A stretch of DNA of 64,000 bases, taken from positions 10,343,636-10,407,635 of the forward strand of contig CM054153.1 of the NCBI GenBank assembly GCA_028751875.1. Direction: 5' to 3'. The stretch is from Rapana venosa (taxonomy: Eukaryota > Mollusca > Gastropoda > Neogastropoda > Muricidae). Below the pieces are notes generated by a model. It worked only from the letters and a program-made list of their open reading frames with translations, had not been told where the DNA came from and ran no database searches. This document shows, piece by piece, positions 34,350 to 46,130 of the stretch; within the stretch, counting starts at the first letter, position 1; every line of letters begins with the position of its first letter. The position numbers were made by a program, and so were the translations under genes.

Positions 34350-34690
34350 CTTAGCCTATTCCAATTCAAGTCACAGGCTGCATGCTGGGTACGTGTGTAT
34401 CATCCATACCAAAAGCCCAGATGACCTGCTCTTCTATGAACGATGGGACTGGTTTCTAATCTGCGTTTGTGCCAACGTTCTGCAAGCTTTTGCACACAAG
34501 ACCTCAGTTTATAGTCTTGTCCAAAGAGACTTGTAGGGAAAAAGTTGGTACCAGAGTTAAGTAGGGGAAAAGTTGGTACCAGAGTTAACTCCATGAGAAA
34601 AATCCTTCACATGGACACATCAGAGGAACCTGGGAACAGCATCCTCAACAACGATGACACTGTGCTGTCCCCTCTGAGGGGCAGGGAGAC
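34350..34690 (-). mobile_element. SINE family A copy, diverged, with internal duplication
   Basis: Old copy with 'ccagatgacctgctctt', 'ttttgcacacaagacctcag' and 'tatagtcttgtcc' landmarks. The segment 'aggg.aaaagttggtaccagagttaa' is present twice (34,535 and 34,563). A fragment of the 'catgctgggtac' SINE body lies at 34,380. Confidence 0.65.
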
Positions 34691-36385
34691 AAAAGGGCAA
34701 TCCTATGAGCAGCTGACCTAACTATTCACACGGAGAACATTACTTCACCCCATTAATGTGTACTAAGATACTAAGGCTCTCTTATGAGAAAAAGAAAAAC
34801 TCAACTCTATGGTGGGATGGGAGCTTACACCCTGTGGAAATGAAATTACAAACGTTTTCAGAATGGTGTAATTTTCTGCTAATCTAATTGCATTTATGAT
34901 TACTACTCTGCCATAATCTCAAACTGTCAATTCAATTTAAATCGCCTCCCCGTAACCCCTTTTTTTCACTAAAGAAAAAAGTATTCACTATCAAAATTCG
35001 AATATATGACCTATAAGAATTAGATGATCATCTTAATTGCTGTTGCCTAGTGGTTTTTAATTTTTTTTTTAATTATAAGTGGATCAAAACATTGTACTCC
35101 CTTACAATTTGTCCCAGATACTCATGATCCTACTGAATTGGTTCCACCCAAAAATGGTAAACCAGGCCAACTTACTTCTTGCAGCTTTTAAAACCAAGTG
35201 CCAAAAAGTACATTATCCAATTTTTATCAAACAGTCTTTGCTTTTTTTCTTATTTTTCTCTTAACTTTTTTTCTGGGGAGCTTTTCTCATAAATGAAATA
35301 GTCCCATTTGCTGTAGTCTCAGCCCCACATCTATAGTTCACATTTTTTTTTTTTTTTTTTGGGTTACCTTCCGTTTCTTTTTTATTTCATATTTGGTGGT
35401 CTGCTCATTTCTTTGCCCATTTGTACATACATAATTTGTTTGAGCTATGCCAACTTTCTAAGGTGCCTCGGTCACTACTGTTATTTGTTGCCGTCATTCA
35501 TTAATAGGTCATTGGTCCTTGACCCTCCTGAACTCACCTAAAACTTACACCTACTTACACCTAGACTACCGGCATGGTACTGACACTGGTCAACTCGCAC
35601 TGAGAGCAAAAGAAAAAAGGGAAAGAGCCTCATGAATATTTAACACTACTCGCAAACTCGGGCAGTTCTACATCACAGGAGACCATACAGAAAGAAAAAT
35701 CTCTAACTGAAATAGAACATAAAACCATGAAGAACATTCAACCCATGACAGACAAAACCAAAACCCACCCTAATTTCCCCTTTTGCAGTCTGAAATAGTG
35801 TCTGTCCACTCTGATGCCATCCTACTCTAACATAAAATCCACTTGTTCCACTCAAAAAAGCATCTTTCAAACCTTGTCTTTACTATAGGACTGACAACGA
35901 TACTGTGTGGGGGTGGGATGGGGCAAGGGAGGGGGTTCAAGAAATAGATTGGGGGTGGGATGGGACAAGGGAGGGGGTTCAAGAAATAGATTGAAACCTA
36001 CCTTGACTGAAGTTGGCGTCGTCACACTTTCCCCGATTCATCTGCATAATTCTACTGCATGAGAAATGAACGCACAAAACACACACACACACAAAAGGGG
36101 CAAAATAACTGAACCTAATAATAAAGCAGGCATGGGATTTCACTCACGAAAATGAGAAAAAAAGGAAATTTTCAATGAAAATACCAAAATTGGAAAAGGG
36201 AAAATTGGGGAAAAAAGAGGAAAATCCGATCAGCATTTGTGGCAGTCACTAAAGTGCAAGTAATCATTTTTGATAGCCTCCAATCAATTGCATAACACTA
36301 CTTGTCAAATATCTAACAAATGTGACACTTAAGGACCTTAAAAAAAAAATCCATTTATTGTGTTTTCCATATCACATGGATTTCA
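34691..36385. other. Unannotated spacer
   Basis: AT-rich. Contains a 43-bp direct duplication at 35,907-35,992 ('gggggtgggatggg.caaggg...aagaaatagattg') and a T-run at 35,343-35,360. No recognised gene. Confidence 0.4.
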
Positions 36386-36387
36386 TA

Positions 36388-36390
<3 letters not shown>

Positions 36391-36420
<30 letters not shown>
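36391..36420. repeat. Poly-C tract
   Basis: About 31 C. A second run of about 21 C lies at 36,699-36,719. Confidence 0.9.
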
Positions 36421-36421
<1 letters not shown>

Positions 36422-37278
36422 TTAATTTTTGTTTGTTTGTTTTTGTTTTGGAGTGGTCACTCTAATACCCAACAGTTGAATGTTAGTCTCCTTTTGAACT
36501 TGGGATGAGAAAATGAAGCATTACAAAAAGTTTATAAATTATGTGGACAAACATCCAGAAGTAAGAAGCAATAATATCTCTCTGCCCAACAAAACACTTC
36601 ACACCTACACAAAAAAGAACCCCATTAACACACAAAACAATTAAAAACAGAACCCGAAAAACAAAATAAAACCCCCCACAAACAACCTAAATATAAGCCC
36701 CCCCCCCCCCCCCCCCCCCTACTCCAAAGAAAGCATCACGACACACTTTAGAGGGAGCAATGCCTTACGGACAAAACACCACTACCATCCATCACAATCA
36801 CAAATGCACACCTTTTTTGCTTTTTGTCTAATATCACTAATACCACTATATGATAATAATGATCATATCACTTATGTGAATAGACATTTAAACTGAAGAG
36901 CACGCACACACACACAGGTTTAAGATTAGGAAAAACTACTCGTATTACTACTTGGACAGCCAACAGAAAAACACTTAAGGAGTGTGATGCACTTCAGCGG
37001 GATTTTATATTCGGCACATGACCTCTGGGGTTTTTGGTTATGTTTTTTTTATAAAAAACATTGTCAGCACAATGCCACAAGACAAGTTTTGGGAACAATG
37101 GAATGGCACTTAAGGATTATGAGCAACCTTCAAAAATATCAGCCTAATTATAATTTGCTTGTTCAAATTTCTGCAGATTCTTCCTCCTTTTGGTTGTAGG
37201 TATTTTCTATTGGCCGGCAGAATTTATGTCGATCGATAGTTTTCACTAAAAACACAAACAGTTTTCTGTTTTGGGAGC
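36421..37278. other. Unannotated spacer
   Basis: AT-rich; includes the poly-C run at 36,699-36,719. No recognised gene. Confidence 0.4.
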
Positions 37279-37477
37279 TTAAACACACATGCCTTCTAGG
37301 CAGCTAGCAAAGATATTTTTTATTGGAGAACAGTATATTTTTTTAGTAGATGCTTCACTGCATTTGTCCTCTTTCCCATCAGCAAATTTTCGCAGTCTCT
37401 GTGTTGATTGTTTGACCCAGATACTGGAGTAAATGCCTGGCATGATAAAGACGGCGCAGTGCTGATTCAAATCAAGT
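37279..37477 (-). CDS. Candidate 3'-terminal exon, unidentified
   Basis: The minus-strand acceptor 'ttttagttctgcag' is followed by a frame open to a TAA at 37,279: LNQHCAVFIMPGIYSSIW, VKQSTQRLRKFADGK and a Lys-rich end. The first two thirds look coding by base composition; the last third is AT-rich with an internal AATAAA. No family is recognised. It could also be chance. Confidence 0.25.
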
Positions 37478-37485
37478 CTGCAGAA

Positions 37486-40295
37486 CTAAAACACTTCGCA
37501 AGGATAGCATATCACTTGTAATCTTTTCCAAGCCTTTAACTCCACGCAGTGGTACAAAGCTGCCTCTTTACTGGAAGCATAGTTTCTTAAAGTTGAGTTC
37601 TTCTGTCAAAAGTCTTCGAAAGATACATATCCAACATAATGTTATTTGCATTGAAGTCGCTTCCCGATAATTGCCGACATGAACCTAGGGAGTCTTCGGG
37701 GCATTATCATGTTACATATCACCTTTGATCTCTGAGTGAAATTATTTCTGATTGGTTAAAAGTGGTAATACGATTGTAGCCGGGTGAACACATGGCTACA
37801 CCTCTTTAAGTCTAAAATCAGCAAAACCAATACAAGCTTTGTGGTCAAAATATATTCAGTTTCTCAATCCTACATAAACTGTCATTATTATGCTATATTT
37901 GTATATTTAGTATATTATCTAAATGTTTATTTTCCAATATTCTGATGTAACTAATTATTAAATTAGTTTGTATTTTATCTACTTGTTTATGTTATTTTTA
38001 ATGATGTCTACACTAAATGTCTTAATGATTATTTTTAGTCATTCAATAGTACGGCCCGAGTTATCTCCCTGAAATACGAGCTTTGGTCTGATCTAGGAAA
38101 GAAAATCAATAATAATAACTGTATTAAGTTATATTGTTTGCTCATATTCATGGATATGGTTGTTGAAATACTGATCTTGACTCAATTCATTTCAGCCACA
38201 ATGAGAGTTCTCTATTTTTGTTGTAAATATTTTTTTGTCTATTGCATCATATAGGTATAGGTACACATGTACCCTAATATTGACACTAGAAAAGTAGTTA
38301 TTATTTAACGAATCTTTAATAAATCATAATTATTGTGTGATAGAAGAACATGTGGAATAGACTTTATTTAGATCAATAAAACAGCTCATATTAAGTAGTA
38401 GTAGATTGTAAGGTGTATGAGGCCGTGTGAGTCATAGTAGTTAGCCTAACTGCCGTTCCTTGTTGTAAACAAGTTTGAATTATCGAACAAAATTTTACCA
38501 AATGCAGACATAAAAATATAAATCTATGGTATGTTTTGGGTTTCATTATGAATTAATATAAGATAGGATAAGTTAGTATGGATAGTTTGTAGTACTAGAG
38601 ATAGTTATACTTTCAATCATATTGAACAGCTTAGGAAGCTTGCTCAGGTGCAGCAGACGAGAAACTGTGTTTTCACACCACTGGTTAATTATGAATATCT
38701 CCTTTCATGGACATCTGTGGTAAATAATATGTATACAAACTGTGGTGCATAGCCTTCTTTTTCTAGTCATAAAGTATTTAGCTTTGTGGAACTGTTAATG
38801 TTCCATTACCGAAAGTTATAGTGTGAAGCTGTTAAAAGTGCATCTAGTCGGAGGCTTTAATTGCCAATAGTTTGCAACCAAATGATTTTTGTGCAAAATG
38901 CAATAATGCATCTTCATGCTTGTTCTTTCTAGTTTATTTTGATATATGTCTAGTTTCGTTACGCGGACAGCAAGATAATCACCACTGAAGCTGTATGAGA
39001 AACAAATAATCTCCTCCATCTTGGGCCAAATCGGCTGAAACGCTTGCAGTGTGGTGGTGCTGTCTTTGCAGTTCGCGTGGCGTGTATATATAGAGGGGTG
39101 GTCAAGGTGGCTAGAGAGACCATCCACCCCCACAGCAGTAGAAGTACTGGAGGGCCAAATAAAGAGGTGACAACCACAAGCTGCTGTCTTCACCTGAGTC
39201 TTCTTTTGCCTGATTGCTGTACACACATGTTGCTGTGAATTGCTGTTGCTAGAATTGTGTGTTCCACTCTTTCTCCACCCTGCCTCTATCCTTGCCTCTC
39301 GGCACGGTCACACAGTGACCAGTTTCTCAATCTTGTTTGCATTAAAAAAATGTCTACATGTTCCGAAAGTGACATCACAATATAGGTCAAGTTCCTAACA
39401 GTCAAAAGATGCACTTTTTCTGACTGTTTTGAATGCCGTTTACCTTAATTTTTGTTGTGATGGCAAAATTGCAGAAAATTTAAAAAATGGTGGAACAGCA
39501 GAAATTATAAAAAAAAACACAACCAAACCCCCTGGCGGAAATGAAACTACTGACGGCGAAATTTTGCCGAAAGTGGAGAAATCCCATGCCTGGTAAATGA
39601 ACATACGACTGATGAAAATACCAGAGTTGATTCTAGGAAATCCAAAGGGCACTTTAAAATGACAAAAAAGGGGTACACTTTAATCCTTTTAACTCTTCTC
39701 CCAATGCACACAGGTGGGCTAGCCACCCTGCACTCTTGTTATAGAAACATTGCCTGGACAACTGCGGTCACCTATTGCCCGAGGCTTCCCTGTCATGACA
39801 TGGAGTGAGGTGGCTTCCATTCTTTGATTCCACTGTCTTCTGACCTTCATTTAACAGTTGCTGTTGCACATGTCCCAACTTAACACCCTGGGGGTTACTC
39901 AGAATATACCTTCTGTCTTGTTCATCCTGACTGGCAATCATCGAGAGACATGTGTACACTGGATGAGTAGTTTGGAAGTAAAGCTATTTTCAAGTGCCTC
40001 GCCATAATCATATAGACAGCCAAACTCTGGCTGAAGATGATCTCAACAGGTTTAAATTCACATGAAAGATGGGATGGTGGACCCACCCTCTCCTCATTAA
40101 TTTTGTGCGCTCCACACAGGTGCACTGTTCAAAATTTTATGCAGCCAGATTATAAATAAACTATGCAGGAATCCTGCAATGCCCCAACCTAGAATCAACC
40201 CTGGAACCTATAAAGACATATATAATATACAAAGACAGCACAAGGACCACAGCACAAGAATCACAACACAAAGCTACCAACATTGTGTGTGACAC
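37486..40295. other. Unannotated AT-rich spacer
   Basis: About 2.8 kb with no recognised gene or repeat, except a TATA-like 'gtatatatagagg' at 39,085 in a slightly GC-richer patch (39,000-39,200). Probably intronic or intergenic. Confidence 0.4.
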
Positions 40296-40433
40296 AGAAA
40301 TAAAATAAAGCTTGGACTGGCTGCTCCACTCCCTCAGAATGGAACCGATGATGTCTTCCTGCACTCACTGTCGAACCTCTTCAGGCTTCACTGCTCACAA
40401 AGTGTTCAGGATGCAGACGACCAACTCGTGACA
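40296..40433 (-). other. Weak exon-like segment
   Basis: The minus-strand acceptor 'cctttgtttcag' is followed by GC-richer sequence reading CHELVVCILNTL, a stop, AVKPEEVRQ, a stop, then VQEDIIGSILREWSSQ. Possible donors (GTGAGC, GTGAGT) coincide with the two stops. It is exon-like in composition and splice motifs, but the protein is not recognised. Confidence 0.2.
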
Positions 40434-41230
40434 CTGAAACAAAGGCAGATTTCCTGGAATCCACTGCTGTACACAGTAGCGAGATAAAGCACTAGAAAAC
40501 TGGGCTAATTATCATAAAAAAATAACAGTAAAGATGCTGGTAATGAGGACTAGACACCCCCCCCTCAAAAAAAAAAACACCCACAAAAACTTAAAACAAA
40601 ACCAAAACCCCCTAACAACTGATAATCCTACAATGAAGGAATGATATCTGGAAAAACTCTAAAATAAAAAATTTCAACCAACTGTACAATGAACGAATGC
40701 AGACCTGCTTACCCCAGCATATAAGAAATAGAATTTAGATGGGCCAAAAATTGTATTTTGATTGTGAAGATAGTATTCACAAAGTTTCTTGCTCTCAATG
40801 TATTCTTTATGTTCATCCTCTTTTTTTCCCCATCCTATATCCTTCAGGGGTCACCAGGTACATTTTGTCCAGATTTTCAGTCAAGGGAAGTAATTTTTAC
40901 AACTTTCAATAGTCACTACAAGCCGCCCCCCCCCCCCAACCAAAAAAAAAAAGATAAATATATTTCTACTATCTTTTACTGCAAGCACTGATATTTACTG
41001 CATTCTGTATTGAAGTACATACAAAGCCAGGCGCTTTTTGCATTCATACAGTTGTTTACCAACAACAAAAAATTAATCCTAACACCGCATCATTCTTTGC
41101 TCTTGGCATGGCAATCACGGTATCTTCCATCGAACCTGCAAGCAACAGCTTCTAGGCCACTCTGTCTGGTTTTCTTGATCAGTCTCAACAATATTCTGAT
41201 GAAAAAAAAAGCCATTGAATCTTCTTAACC
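40434..41230. other. Unannotated spacer
   Basis: AT-rich with short C and A runs (40,557-40,580; 40,925-40,955). No recognised gene. Confidence 0.4.
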
Positions 41231-41463
41231 TTCAGATGAGACTATAAACCAAGGCCCCGTGTTCGAACACATGCAGAACATCTTGCACACAAGTTAAATC
41301 CTGTTCCACTTTTCGGAAGAGTAGGCCATGTGTGCCGGTGGAAACAGATGACAAAATATACAAAACAGCATACACACGGGGACTGGATGTAAAAAAGCAC
41401 ATGAGTGCTTATTCCATTATCCTTGATATAAAAGAATAAATAAATAAAAATAATAATAAAATA
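41231..41463 (+). mobile_element. SINE family A, 3' part
   Basis: Forward copy from 'cagatgagactataaacc' through 'gtgttcgaacacatgcag', 'gaagagtaggccatgtg' and 'ttccattatccttgata' to an (AAAT)n/(AATA)n tail. No head. Confidence 0.85.
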
Positions 41464-42046
41464 ACCGTTACTAGTAACAAGATTTATTGAGCAAATTTGG
41501 AAAATTCCTGAGGTTGTGCCGAAGCTTAAGCTCTGGCACTCCTCTCCTTTACTGTGACGTGCTGAAGCTTAACAGACTTACAGATTTTTTTAAAAACACA
41601 AAGTGATGGTTAACTCAAGGGAAAGTACTCTGGCCTGTAGGGCAATCATTTTTCTAAACACAGTTGCTTTCCTTGACCAAAAGGTTACCTAGTTTTTGTC
41701 TGTTGGCCAATTTTGTTTGACATGTCATCAAGTGATATCTTTGGGATTTCAGGCACTCCAGTGTTATGATTCTTTATAAACAATAATCTGTTGTACAAAA
41801 AGTGACATCACATGGATTCAGCCAGCTTAAGGGAACTTTTACTTTGGTGAAAAATCATCACATTGCTTCAAGGGGACTAGTTGATGAATAGTTCAAGCCA
41901 TTTAAGATACCAGCCCTAATTTTCAAAACTTTTTATTTTTCAGCATTCAGTGACATATTTTGAAAATTTGTAAAAAATAAATACAGTCATCTATTAAAAA
42001 ACTGTGAAACAATCTCAAAAGAAGACATTAAAAAATTTTCAATGAT
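41464..42046. other. Unannotated spacer
   Basis: AT-rich, no recognised feature. Confidence 0.4.
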
Positions 42047-42055
42047 GTATAATGT

Positions 42056-42343
42056 AGGTAAAGGAGTCCCATAACCTATAAGGTCGTAGGGGAGCGAGGC
42101 GTCAGAGACCTCACTTCTCTAGGGCCAGCAATTTGACGGCGGCGCCCATCTCCTCTCCCTCGCTGCTTTACCTTCCCTGACCCTAAAGAGGGCAGGTACC
42201 CATTTACAGCTGGGGGAACTGGGGGAACTGTACTGAAGCCAAGGCGCGCAAACGGTCACCCATCCAACTGGTAATCATGCTTGACACTGCTTAACTTGGC
42301 TGGGGGAAAGCGAGTGCTCAGACCACTGAGCTATCCCGTCCCC
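42056..42343 (-). mobile_element. Chimeric tRNA-5S SINE (family B), copy 2
   Basis: Full-length, same structure as 4,944-5,229: tRNA-like A-box at the right end, 5S-like block (about 42,252-42,300), body and GGGACTCCTTTACC end. It is flanked by the direct repeat GTATAATGT (42,047-42,055 and 42,346-42,354), a target-site duplication that supports retroposition. Confidence 0.85.
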
Positions 42344-42499
42344 TCGTATAATGTGTATGTCATTATTATGTTGGGTAAGTCTGCTAAATTTTTCAAATAT
42401 AGCCCAAATCACGCGTCACCACAAAATGGCGGGATCCATTTCACTGCGACTCCAATGAGTTAATGTAAACAATAAAGGCAGCCCCCATTGTGACCACGA

Positions 42500-42912
42500 A
42501 ACGGGTAATACTGTAACCTGATACATTTTGTTTGATATTTTACTTTTTCTCTCTCCTTGTCTTGTAATCCAAATCTATGAGTACATATGTGCGCGTTTGT
42601 ACGTAAGTATGTGTATGAATGGGTTGGGTTGGATTGTGTTGTGTTATGTTGTGTGTGTGTGTGTACAAGTTATGCAGTGTATTTTTCCTGGGGGGTTGAC
42701 AAGTGTTTTTGTTTACATGTGTGAGTGTTTTCTTTTTTTTCTTCTTCTATTTTTCTTTTGGAGCTAGTTTTATTATTACTGGTTATGGTAATAATGTAGT
42801 TAGATAATATTGATCAAGTTGTTTTTTGTTCCTAGTTAGTATCTTGATGAAAAAAAGCAAATGTATTGCTTATTCAATGTACAATCTGGAAATAAAAATT
42901 TGACTTGACTTC
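42500..42912 (+). mobile_element. LINE 3' UTR and tail (same family as 15-16.5 kb)
   Basis: Ends 'agcaaatgtattgcttattc' then 'aataaaaatttgacttgact', the terminal TTGACT repeats shared with 16,440-16,490 and, in reverse, 53,188-53,285. The upstream GT-rich portion resembles the 3' UTR at 15.9-16.4 kb. No RT sequence remains. Confidence 0.65.
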
Positions 42913-42978
42913 ACCACATGCTTACTGGGCTCTAGCAGGCACTCTGGGGTTAAGTGGGGAACTTTCTATATGGGCGCT

Positions 42979-42979
<1 letters not shown>

Positions 42980-43035
<56 letters not shown>
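42980..43035. repeat. (GA)n microsatellite
   Basis: About 56 bases of pure GA. Confidence 0.95.
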
Positions 43036-43038
<3 letters not shown>

Positions 43039-43765
43039 CTTTTGGACAGAACAGTATTACTTGCAGCAGTTTTCACTCGCCTTTATGTTGATTCCCTTTG
43101 ATTTGATCATTGAGGCTTCTTGCACCGCAACACCCATTACAGACTTCAACTCGACACACCAAACAGTGTGCTTTTTGTAGATTCTGATCTTTTCCAATCA
43201 CAATGAAAACTTTTCATTTTAGTGGCTCCAGTTCATCCAATCCCATCGCCATTTGTTTGCCACACCAGCATCAATATCTTCTGTTGGGAAATTTGGCTGC
43301 GCTATGTGTTTTGCTTTGGCATTTTTCTTTTCTTTGCTTTTGTTCAAATTCAATTATGTCAACCTAGAGCGGAAAGCAGAGGCAAATGATGGAATGTCTA
43401 GAAAGCGCAAGCGCAGAAGTAGTCCTACTCAATGCTACTTTAGGGGAGGATGAAGGCCTGAAGCGAACGACCTAAACTGGAAAAAAAAGGGCTGGTTGCG
43501 TCAAGTGTGGCTCATTTTTTCTTGGGGGGGGGGGATTTTTTGTGAATTCATAGACATGTATCACACCTAGAGGTAAAGGAAAAGGCAGAAACAAAGAGAG
43601 AAATGTAAAAGTGGAAATTACTAGCACACAGTTTTCAGTAAGTGGGGATGCTATTTATACTGAAAGATAATTTTAATAATACCTACACACACAAAAAGAG
43701 AGAAAAAGGTTAAAACACCTGACAAAGCTAAGTATATAAAGCAAACCTCTGAAAACTGACCAGAC
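43036..43765. other. Probable NCBP1 intron sequence
   Basis: No exon recognised; a poly-G run lies at 43,525-43,534. Downstream NCBP1 exons were looked for on the minus strand and not found. Confidence 0.4.
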
Positions 43766-43858
43766 TTTTTTCTCTATGTAGATGGTGTGGATGATGCGGT
43801 CGATCTGTTCCTCAATCAGGTAGTGCTCGATGGCGTGACTGCCCAGCAACACTGTGGC
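43766..43858 (-). CDS. NCBP1: NCBP1 (CBP80) internal exon
   Basis: Minus-strand acceptor 'gttccctgcag', then 31 codons: LLGSHAIEHYLIEEQIDRII followed by HTIYIEKK. This matches the segment of nuclear cap-binding protein subunit 1 that follows the conserved YP-PRV-F-MFDYTD-PEG region (human: PGSHSVERFVIEENLHCII). CBP80 is the MIF4G-repeat scaffold of the nuclear cap-binding complex; with CBP20 it binds the m7G cap and links capping to splicing, export and decay. The exon end is uncertain: the nearest GT after EKK is a weak donor (GTCTGG). Orientation and order agree with the upstream exon at 45,583-45,792. The family assignment is by recognition from memory. Confidence 0.8.
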
Positions 43859-44645
43859 CTGCAGGGAACAGACAATATAACATTATGAAAAATACTCACG
43901 ATGAAAAGCAGAAATACATTTTCTAAAAACTTTTAAAAAACCAACCCTCAAACCCCAAGACATTTCCAGTCCTTATGAATGAGCAGAATGCAAGCAGTAT
44001 TAAGTGCATGAGCTGGAAGGTTTTGTGACAAAAACAAATCTTTTATTAACACGCATTAACACACATGCGTGTGTGTGTGTGCAGGTCTACACACACACAC
44101 ACTACATGCTCTAAGCATAAAATAATTCTGTTGTGAACTGAAAAATCATTTAATACAGAAGGATTTAGCATCTATTATACCCCTGTGAACAAATAAAATG
44201 CTGAAATGGAAAAAAATAAAACAGCTAACATTTAAAAAAAAGTTTTCATTCTTATATAATCAAAAGCTTTTTACCACTTGCTGCTTCCCCATTTATACAC
44301 AAAAATTCACCACACTCAGGTTAAGAACACTGACCTATGCAATGAATTCATTGAAAATCCACACCTAATCTTAATTAGAGATCTGCAAATACACATGATT
44401 TGTTTTGTTTTAATCTAACCATTAAGATAGTCTTCACAAAGAAAATTCAAGAAAAACCTCAGACTAACGAATATTGGAAAGCAAATAAAACGGGCTTCGA
44501 ATGGGAAAAAAGAAAAGAAAGCAGGAACCCAAACTATTTAACTCCAAGCTGCAAAACTCAAATGGATCTAGAAACAGGAGATGGAAGCACAGGGAGATGT
44601 TAACTCAATGGAGTTGCAGTCTCTTTCACATCTCCACAATACTGT
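43859..44645. other. Intron sequence between NCBP1 exons
   Basis: AT-rich with a CA run at 44,085-44,101. No other exon recognised. Confidence 0.5.
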
Positions 44646-44658
44646 GATGCGCTATTAA

Positions 44659-44937
44659 AAAGGTAAAAGGTGTCCCATAACCTATATTAAGGTCGTAGGG
44701 GAGCGAGGCGTCAGAGACCTCACTTCTCTAGGGCCAGCGTATTGAGGGCAGCGCCCATCTCCTCTCCCTCGCTGCTTTACCTTCCCTGACCCTAAAGAGG
44801 GCAGGTACCTATTTACAGCTGGGGGAACTGTACTGAAGCCAAGGCGCGAAAACGGTCACCCATCCAATTGGTAACCACGCTCGACGCTGCTTAACTTGGC
44901 TGGGGGAAAACGAGTGCTCTGACCACTGAGCTACCCC
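44659..44937 (-). mobile_element. Chimeric tRNA-5S SINE (family B), copy 3
   Basis: Complete except for the last few bases of the tRNA-like end. The 5S-like block is at about 44,852-44,900. Flanked by a perfect 13-bp target-site duplication, GATGCGCTATTAA (44,646-44,658 and 44,938-44,950), the clearest in the window. It lies inside the NCBP1 intron on the same strand as the gene. Confidence 0.9.
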
Positions 44938-44950
44938 GATGCGCTATTAA

Positions 44951-45582
44951 GGATAAAAGTTTATCACAAATACCTTTAATATTTACAAAGATATTTGTCC
45001 ATGATGTATCAATTTTTTACAAATTTGCTTTAGGTTTAAGTCGGTGAATGCTAAAAAACAAACCCTTTTGACATACCCACAGGCTAACCTCAATAAAGTG
45101 CAACTGTTAAGTATGCATCAACTAATCTACAAGAAATAAAAGTGCATTGATTTCACACAGTAATGTTTCCTCAGGCTCAGGAATCATTTTACAATTTGTC
45201 TGTACTGCCTCTTTCAGCATGAACGTCTTCTTTGTCGCCATTTTTGTCATAAAAAATTGTTGACTTGCCATGGTGTAAATAAAAAAGTCCAAAAGCATGT
45301 ATACACAAGAAGCAGCTGTCAAGTTAAAGGGAAGGAAGTCAGTCCTTTGAAAGGAGACTGATTCAGCTAACAGCAAGTGTAGTTTCCCTTTGATTACACA
45401 CGCAAGTAAGTGTTTTTGTTTTTTTTCTAATGTGTATGAATGGCTATGACAGCATTTTAAGATGTAGTAAGTGTTGTAGCTTGAGCTATGAGTATGACAC
45501 AGTGTCAATGAGTTAAGATACAAATTCACAAAACCCACTGCAAGTTAAAAAACAAATAACAAAAAAACCCTCCATGGCTTAC
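44951..45582. other. Intron sequence between NCBP1 exons
   Basis: AT-rich with no recognised element; the minus-strand frame at 45,122-45,538 has no family resemblance and no coding composition. Confidence 0.5.
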
Positions 45583-45792
45583 CTTCATGTGCAGTCAAAA
45601 GGGACAGAAGACACGTCATGCCAGGGGGTAGACCATCTCGTCCTTGTGAGAAGGGGGGATAATCTGAGGCAGCGTGTGCTGCAAGGCGTCACACAGGACG
45701 CTGTCAAAGGCCAGGTAGGGGCGACTGATCTGCTTCTCGTTCCACTTGTTGCTGCGCAGGTTGCAGATCTGGGCCCACAGGCAGTCCAGGTA
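45583..45792 (-). CDS. NCBP1: NCBP1 (CBP80) internal exon, frame broken near its end
   Basis: Acceptor 'ggtttttttacag' and donor GTAAGC bound 210 nt. The frame reads [17 protein letters not shown], then [16 protein letters not shown] and EMVYPL, a close match to human NCBP1 [12 protein letters not shown] / [16 protein letters not shown] / DSVYPM in the region after the first MIF4G repeat. After VYPL, a TGA appears in frame, while pieces of the expected RVF and FDCT (human FDYT) fall in other frames. At least two small indels are therefore present in the last 45 nt. Sequencing-consensus error is the simplest explanation given otherwise strong conservation and good splice sites; a pseudogene is the alternative, though retained introns argue against a processed one. 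Confidence 0.85.
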
Positions 45793-45803
45793 CTGTAAAA
45801 AAA

Positions 45804-45807
<4 letters not shown>

Positions 45808-45835
<28 letters not shown>
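45808..45835. repeat. (AT)n microsatellite
   Basis: TA repeats just upstream (on the minus strand) of the NCBP1 exon acceptor. Confidence 0.9.
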
Positions 45836-45837
<2 letters not shown>

Positions 45838-46130
45838 CTGGGTATACTGACAGTCAAGATGAAGCCTCCAAGAGGAATAAATGTAATGTTGATTTCTTCT
45901 TTTTTAAAAAGATAATTTAATTCATTAATTGAGAAAACAAAGTTGAGAATGGAAAAAAAAGTGGAATAGGACGAAAATGTGGTGGGGGGTCTGGGGGTGC
46001 CTAGACCCTATTGTGGTCCAAGGGCAAGGTCCCTCAGGGGGATAAGCCTCCTTAATCTGAAGATTCTTTTTTTGTGTGTTTTGACATAACCTTGTGGCCA
46101 GAATGTTGAGATTCTTATCTGATGGCACCG
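45836..46130. other. Unannotated intron or spacer
   Basis: No exon recognised; a SINE-like patch lies around 45,975-46,060. Confidence 0.35.

Noticed and set aside
39060..39180. TATA-driven gene at 39.1 kb
   Set aside because: The TATA-like 'gtatatatagagg' has no supporting ORF or initiator; left as spacer.
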